The translations under genes were made by a program, and so were the position numbers. Below are positions 60,313 through 64,000 of a stretch of DNA of 64,000 nucleotides, piece after piece. The notes beneath the pieces were generated by a model that was not told where the DNA came from, made no database searches, and saw nothing but the letters and a program-made list of their open reading frames with translations. Where the stretch lies: NCBI GenBank assembly GCA_963611165.1, contig CAVDQG010000003.1, positions 1 through 64,000 on the forward strand, read 5' to 3'. Positions within the stretch are counted from its first letter, which is position 1; every line of letters starts with the position of its first letter. This DNA comes from SIG603 sp963611165. Lineage in GTDB: Bacteria > Bacillota > Clostridia > Oscillospirales > Acutalibacteraceae.

Positions 60313-61728
60313 ATGAAGCTTTATAACACACTTACAAGAACAAGAGATGAGTTTGTCCCCCACGAGGAGGGCAAGGTTAAAATGTACACATGCGGCCCTA
60401 CCGTTTATCATTTTGCCCATATCGGTAACCTGAGAACCTACATCATGGAGGATGTCCTCGAGAAGTTTCTGCGTTTTCAGGGTTATGATGTAACAAGAGC
60501 CATGAACATCACCGATGTCGGCCACCTTTCCAGCGATGCCGATACGGGTGAGGACAAGATGCTCAAGGGCGCAAGAAGAGAGCACAAGTCGGTTCTCGAG
60601 ATTGCAAAGTTCTATACGGACGCTTTCTTTGCGGACTGCAAGAAACTCAATATCAAGTATCCTGACATTGTTTCTCCCGCAACTCAGAATATCCCCGAGT
60701 ATATCACAATGATAACAAAGCTTCTCGATGAGGGATATGCTTATCAGGCAGGCGGAAATGTTTACTTCGATACTTCAAAGCTTAAGAATTACTATGTTTT
60801 CGGAAATGTTGACGAGAACGACCTCGCAGTAGGCGTTCGTGACAGCGTTGAGGAGGACAGCAACAAGAAGAACAAGGCGGACTTCGTTCTCTGGTTCACT
60901 AAGTCGAAATTTGACGATCAGGAGCTCAAGTGGGATTCCCCGTGGGGCTATGGCTATCCGGGCTGGCACATCGAGTGCTCATGCATTTCCATTAAGTATC
61001 TCGGAGAGTACCTTGACATTCACTGCGGCGGAATCGACAATGCTTTCCCGCATCACACAAACGAAATTGCTCAGTCGGAGGCTTATCTCGGACATCCGTG
61101 GTGCAAAAACTGGTTCCATGTTCTTCACCTTAATGACGAGACAGGCAAGATGAGTAAGTCAAAGGGTGATTTCCTTACGGTTTCTCTTCTCGAAGAAAAG
61201 GGATATGACCCGATTGCTTACAGATTCTTCTGCTTGCAGTCTCACTACAGAAAGCCGCTTGTTTTCTCTTATCAGAATCTCGACAACGCAGTGACGGCAT
61301 ATGATAAGCTTGTGAAGAAAATTGCGGCTGTTCCGAACGAGGGCGAGGTAGATATGGCTGTCGCAGACGAGCAGAAGAAAATCTTCATTCAGCTTGTCGG
61401 AAACGACCTCACAACATCACTTGGTATCACTAAGGTTTATGATGTTCTCAAGCTTGACACGAACGGCGCAACAAAGAGATATATCATCGGAGAATTTGAC
61501 AAGGTTCTCGGACTCAACCTTTTGAATCCGAACAAGAAGCCTGTAAATCACGGTGATGTTACCGCTGAGGAGGCTGCCGAGATTGAGGAGCTCATCGCAA
61601 AGAGAACCGAGGCAAGAAAGAACAAGGACTGGGCGGCGGCTGACGCAATCCGTGACGAGCTTAATGCAAGAGGCGTAACGGTTAAGGATACCGCAAACGG
61701 AATCGAGTGGACAGTAAGCAAGAAGTAA
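60313..61728 (+). CDS. cysS: Cysteinyl-tRNA synthetase CysS
   Basis: Class I synthetase of 471 residues with the HIGH-like FAHIGNLRTY near residue 35 and KMSKS at about 278-282 (DETGKMSKSKGDF). Zn ligands include Cys in MYTCGPTVY, HIECSC and the GGIDNAFPHHTNEIAQSE region. Its place downstream of a Cys T-box fits regulation by charging of tRNA-Cys. RBS AAAGGAGCAAGCAT. Confidence 0.97.
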   Translation: MKLYNTLTRTRDEFVPHEEGKVKMYTCGPTVYHFAHIGNLRTYIMEDVLEKFLRFQGYDVTRAMNITDVGHLSSDADTGEDKMLKGARREHKSVLEIAKFYTDAFFADCKKLNIKYPDIVSPATQNIPEYITMITKLLDEGYAYQAGGNVYFDTSKLKNYYVFGNVDENDLAVGVRDSVEEDSNKKNKADFVLWFTKSKFDDQELKWDSPWGYGYPGWHIECSCISIKYLGEYLDIHCGGIDNAFPHHTNEIAQSEAYLGHPWCKNWFHVLHLNDETGKMSKSKGDFLTVSLLEEKGYDPIAYRFFCLQSHYRKPLVFSYQNLDNAVTAYDKLVKKIAAVPNEGEVDMAVADEQKKIFIQLVGNDLTTSLGITKVYDVLKLDTNGATKRYIIGEFDKVLGLNLLNPNKKPVNHGDVTAEEAAEIEELIAKRTEARKNKDWAAADAIRDELNARGVTVKDTANGIEWTVSKK

Positions 61729-61786
61729 GAAAAAAGTAGCTTTCGGCTTTAAGTTTTCCACTTGCAAATAAAATATGTTGAAAATT

Positions 61787-61820
61787 CGGGTGCTGTTTTC
61801 GCAGTGCCCGTTTTGTTTTG
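61787..61820 (+). terminator. Terminator after cysS
   Basis: CGGGTGCTG and CAGTGCCCG with TTTTCG loop, followed by TTTTGTTTTG. Confidence 0.8.
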
Positions 61821-61949
61821 TGGGTAAATTTGAAAATAAATAATTTGCAGAGGATAAGACGGTTATGTTTTCAACCAAGCGGGAATATTTGGTGAAAATA
61901 TTCTTCAGAAACGGTATTTAAATTTGTCCGTATTCTGTCCGTCTCGGCT

Positions 61950-61958
61950 TGCTATAAT
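61950..61958 (+). promoter_or_regulatory. Extended -10 promoter candidate
   Basis: TGCTATAAT (TG-n-TATAAT) without a clear -35; it would drive the small-ORF/hairpin unit that follows. A purine-rich leader comes next. Confidence 0.5.
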
Positions 61959-62058
61959 TTAGTCACAACAAAGGAAAACAAAGAGAAAAGAAAAAACAAG
62001 AACAAAAATCGTATTAAAACAACAAACAGAAAAAGGAGAAGAAAAAGGAGATTTATTT

Positions 62059-62142
62059 ATGACAATTGCAATGGCAGCTGTCGGAGCATCCGCAATAGTG
62101 ATGTGCTTCATAGGCAGAGGAACGCCATTCGGAAAGGCGTGA
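62059..62142 (+). CDS. 27-residue hydrophobic small protein, candidate
   Basis: After AAAAAGGAGATTTATTT, an excellent ribosome site, a 27-codon ORF (TIAMAAVGASAIVMCF, then GRGTPFGKA) gives a short membrane-type helix with one Cys and a basic end. No family is recognised. It is below common size cut-offs and is followed by a second short ORF. Confidence 0.45.
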   Translation: MTIAMAAVGASAIVMCFIGRGTPFGKA

Positions 62143-62184
62143 AACCGAAAAAGAGAAACGAAAAGAAAGCAAGAGGAAACTCAA

Positions 62185-62283
62185 ATGCAGATTTTTAAGA
62201 AAATTTTCAGATATATAGACAGAATGTTTGAAATAACGGGAGAGACAAGAGAATATCTCTATACCCAAACGGAAATGTTCTGA
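62185..62283 (+). CDS. 32-residue charged small protein, candidate
   Basis: After AAGAGGAAACTCAA, a 32-codon ORF gives an amphipathic, basic N-terminal half (QIFKKIFRYIDRMF) and an acidic/polar end. The spacing from the previous tiny ORF (42 nt) suggests one transcript. No family is recognised. Confidence 0.45.
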   Translation: MQIFKKIFRYIDRMFEITGETREYLYTQTEMF

Positions 62284-62337
62284 TGAAATAAATTTGATTA
62301 CAACCCTTCAATAACATATACCTTTAAATCGGAGCAA

Positions 62338-62481
62338 AACTCTGCTTTGCTTGCAATAAGCAGAGTTTGCGACAGATTGCAAACAAAGCAAAAGGAGCGT
62401 TAGCTCCTTATTCATTCAGTGGGAGTTTTAATCTTCCACTGAATGAATGGATGTTCCCCGTCTATATAGGCGGGGAACATC
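62338..62481. repeat. Array of four adjacent strong hairpins
   Basis: Stems are at 62338-62367 (AACTCTGCTT/AAGCAGAGTT), 62392-62409 (AAGGAGC/GCTCCTT), 62410-62448 (16-bp stem, one G-U, TTTTAAT loop) and 62450-62481 (GATGTTCCCCG/CGGGGAACATC). Together with the following terminator this could be a structured RNA or the end of a small mobile element of the IS200/IS605 kind. There is no transposase nearby. Confidence 0.6.
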
Positions 62482-62506
62482 TGCTATAGGTTATACCACA
62501 CTTAAC

Positions 62507-62542
62507 AAAAACGGCGTCCGCAGAAAGCGAACGCCGTTTTTG
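62507..62542 (+). terminator. Strong terminator ending the hairpin unit
   Basis: AAAAACGGCGTCCGC and GCGAACGCCGTTTTT form a 15-base arm stem with one mismatch and T-run. Confidence 0.9.
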
Positions 62543-62638
62543 TGTTTTCTCCAAAACTCTTTTCTATTGAAAAAAACGCTGTGTTCCTGTAAAATGAACA
62601 GGAAAACCAAAATAAATTTAACGGAAAAGAAGTACAAA

Positions 62639-63628
62639 ATGAAAATAGGAAATTTGGAAATTAACGGTCAGGCGATACTCGCTCCCATGGCTGGGGCTAC
62701 CGACTCGACCTTCAGAAAAATATGCTCGGATTTCGGCTCGGCTTACACCGTCACGGAAATGGTGTCGTCAAAGGCGATAACTTTCGGTCAGAAGAACACA
62801 TATGAAATTATGAATCTCGAAGGGGACAATCACCCCGTTTCCATTCAGCTTTTCGGAGACGATCCGTTCACCTTTGCCCGTGCGGCAAAAAAGGCTATGG
62901 AGTTCGGCCCCGATATGATTGATATAAATATGGGCTGTCCTGTACCGAAAATTGCAGGAAACGGCTCGGGAAGCGCATTGATGAAAAGACCCGACCTTTG
63001 CGGAAACATCGTGAGGGCGGTAAAGGAAGCTGTTCCCGTGCCTGTCACAGTTAAAATTCGCAAGGGCTGGGACGAAAACAGCGTGAATGCCGTTGAGGTT
63101 GCGAAAATTTGCGAGGAGGCAGGAGCCGATGCGATTGCCGTTCACGGCAGAACAAGAGCTCAGATGTATGAGCCGCCCGCAGACTGGGAGATAATCAGAC
63201 TTGTCAAAAATGCGGTCAAGATTCCCGTTATCGGAAACGGTGACGTAAAGGACGCTGTTTCAGCCGCACTTATGATAGACAAAACGGCGTGCGATGCGGT
63301 TATGATAGGAAGAGCGGCTCTCGGTAATCCTTGGATTTTCAGAGAGATCAACGCTTGTCTTCGTGAGGACGTGAGAATTATGCCGCCGCCCTCCGTGGAA
63401 GAAAAAATCATCGTGATAAGAAAGCACATCGGCTTGATGTGCGAAGAAAAGGGCGAGATGCGTGCGATGAAAGAGGCAAGAAAGCATGTCGGCTGGTATA
63501 TGCACGGCTTAAGAAATGCTGCCGAATTCAGAAGAAGAGCGGGTTATCTTTCGACTCTTTCCGAGCTTGACGAATTACTCAGGGATGTTTACATAGAGAA
63601 CAAAAGAACAGACGAAGACGGAGAATAA
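62639..63628 (+). CDS. dusB: tRNA-dihydrouridine synthase DusB
   Basis: This FMN enzyme reduces uridines of the tRNA D-loop. The 329-residue protein has ILAPMAGATDSTFR, DINMGCPVPKI with catalytic Cys, TVKIRKGWD, GAD(A)IAVHGRTR and PVIGNGDVKD. The chosen ATG (62639) begins the canonical MKIGNLEI start. Upstream in-frame codons back to 62447 overlap the terminator and hairpins and are not credible. polA follows 3 bases later. Confidence 0.94.
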   Translation: MKIGNLEINGQAILAPMAGATDSTFRKICSDFGSAYTVTEMVSSKAITFGQKNTYEIMNLEGDNHPVSIQLFGDDPFTFARAAKKAMEFGPDMIDINMGCPVPKIAGNGSGSALMKRPDLCGNIVRAVKEAVPVPVTVKIRKGWDENSVNAVEVAKICEEAGADAIAVHGRTRAQMYEPPADWEIIRLVKNAVKIPVIGNGDVKDAVSAALMIDKTACDAVMIGRAALGNPWIFREINACLREDVRIMPPPSVEEKIIVIRKHIGLMCEEKGEMRAMKEARKHVGWYMHGLRNAAEFRRRAGYLSTLSELDELLRDVYIENKRTDEDGE

Positions 63629-63630
63629 AA

Positions 63631-64000
63631 ATGAAGCTGCTTGTTATAGACGGAAACAGTATAGCGAACCGTGCTTTTTACGGAATAAAACTGCTCACAA
63701 CAAAAAACGGTGAGTACACAAATGCAATTTACGGTTTCCTTTCGATAGTCAATAAAATAAAATCGGAGCTTGAGCCTGACGGAATTGCCGTTGCGTTCGA
63801 CGTGCACGCACCGACTTTCAGACACAAAGTGTATGCAGGATATAAGGCAGGAAGAAAGCCTATGCCCGAGGAGCTCTCGTCCCAGATGCCGATTTTGAAG
63901 GAACTTCTTTCTTATCTCGGCTGTACGGTTGTTTCTCTCGAGGGCTATGAAGCTGACGATATTCTCGGAACTCTTGCCAAGAAATGCGAGAGCACGGGTG
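63631..64000 (+). CDS. polA: DNA polymerase I, N-terminal part (partial)
   Basis: The first 123 residues of the 5'-3' exonuclease domain are present: KLLVIDGNSIANRAFYGI, NAIYGFLSIVNK, GIAVAFDVHAPTFRHK, YKAGRKPMPEEL and GYEADDILGTLA with metal-binding Asp. The gene runs off the window. RBS CGGAGAATAAAA. Confidence 0.96.
   Translation, partial: MKLLVIDGNSIANRAFYGIKLLTTKNGEYTNAIYGFLSIVNKIKSELEPDGIAVAFDVHAPTFRHKVYAGYKAGRKPMPEELSSQMPILKELLSYLGCTVVSLEGYEADDILGTLAKKCESTG

Noticed and set aside
55479..62350. Shared ATCGGAGCAAA motif at about 55479 and 62328
   Set aside because: Only an 11-base match; too short to claim a repeat family.
62447..62638. N-terminal extension of DusB by 64 codons
   Set aside because: It would read through a hairpin and a strong terminator; the family start is at 62639.

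Overview
The window reads as chromosomal DNA of a low-to-middle GC Gram-positive anaerobe of the Clostridia. A relative of Ruminococcaceae/Oscillospiraceae is my best guess, but only from gene style. Supporting signs are sigma-A-type TTGACA-17-TATAAT promoters, GGAGG ribosome sites with frequent TTG/GTG starts, a T-box riboswitch, a DUF1385-PrmC pair, lipoproteins, a PhoB-type two-component system, and many radical-SAM and Fe-S proteins.

Layout. 0-10.5 kb: an aldo/keto reductase with a divergent MerR regulator and a 19-bp-spacer MerR promoter; an HTH-DUF3990 gene with a partner gene, running into an amino-acid ABC transporter; two COG0523 (CobW-like) metal GTPases, one with a huge His/Asp/Cys metal-binding insert; a MATE exporter; LarB. 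10.6-25.8 kb: the accessory centre of the window. Capsule-type regulators (CpsC, CpsD and CpsB-like) lead directly into a peptide-modification locus: a soluble S26-type peptidase, a radical SAM/SPASM protein, an HPr-kinase-like protein, a PqqD-like chaperone, a second radical SAM/SPASM maturase, eight small precursor peptides, a terminator, an HPr-kinase-like/PqqD fusion and an ABC exporter. A CapD-type sugar-nucleotide dehydratase and a large membrane protein follow. 25.8-42.2 kb: DUF1538 transporter-like protein with a tandem PII-like partner behind a structured leader; cardiolipin synthase; flavin reductase; TPM-domain protein; SDR and RsmE; a lipoprotein/response-regulator/histidine-kinase operon; DUF1385-PrmC; M28 peptidase; PfkB kinase. 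42.3-42.6 kb: two tandem 5S rRNA genes with their own promoter and terminator and no 16S/23S. 42.7-50.1 kb: arginine operon argG-H-C-J-B-D on the minus strand with ArgR-like boxes. 50.1-64 kb: FGGY kinase, LepA, HemW, ferredoxin, rhodanese-TtcA-like protein, tRNA/rRNA methyltransferases, DUF3842, a cysteine T-box controlling cysE-cysS, an unexplained small-ORF/multi-hairpin unit, DusB and the start of polA.

The most exciting system is the peptide locus at 13.0-21.9 kb. Eight tandem genes of 48-55 codons share an almost invariant leader ending in V-V-A-S-[GD] but have completely different Cys-containing cores. Six cores carry exactly two cysteines 9-15 residues apart. Two carry six or seven cysteines spaced exactly every fourth residue. 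The precursors sit between two radical SAM enzymes, two PqqD-type domains, two HPr-kinase-like ATPases, an exporter without its own leader peptidase, and a soluble S26-type peptidase that could cut at the V-V-A motif. I read this as a ribosomally made, post-translationally modified peptide (RiPP) system producing a family of products, possibly coupled to cell-surface polysaccharide. Its chemistry and role cannot be read from sequence alone.
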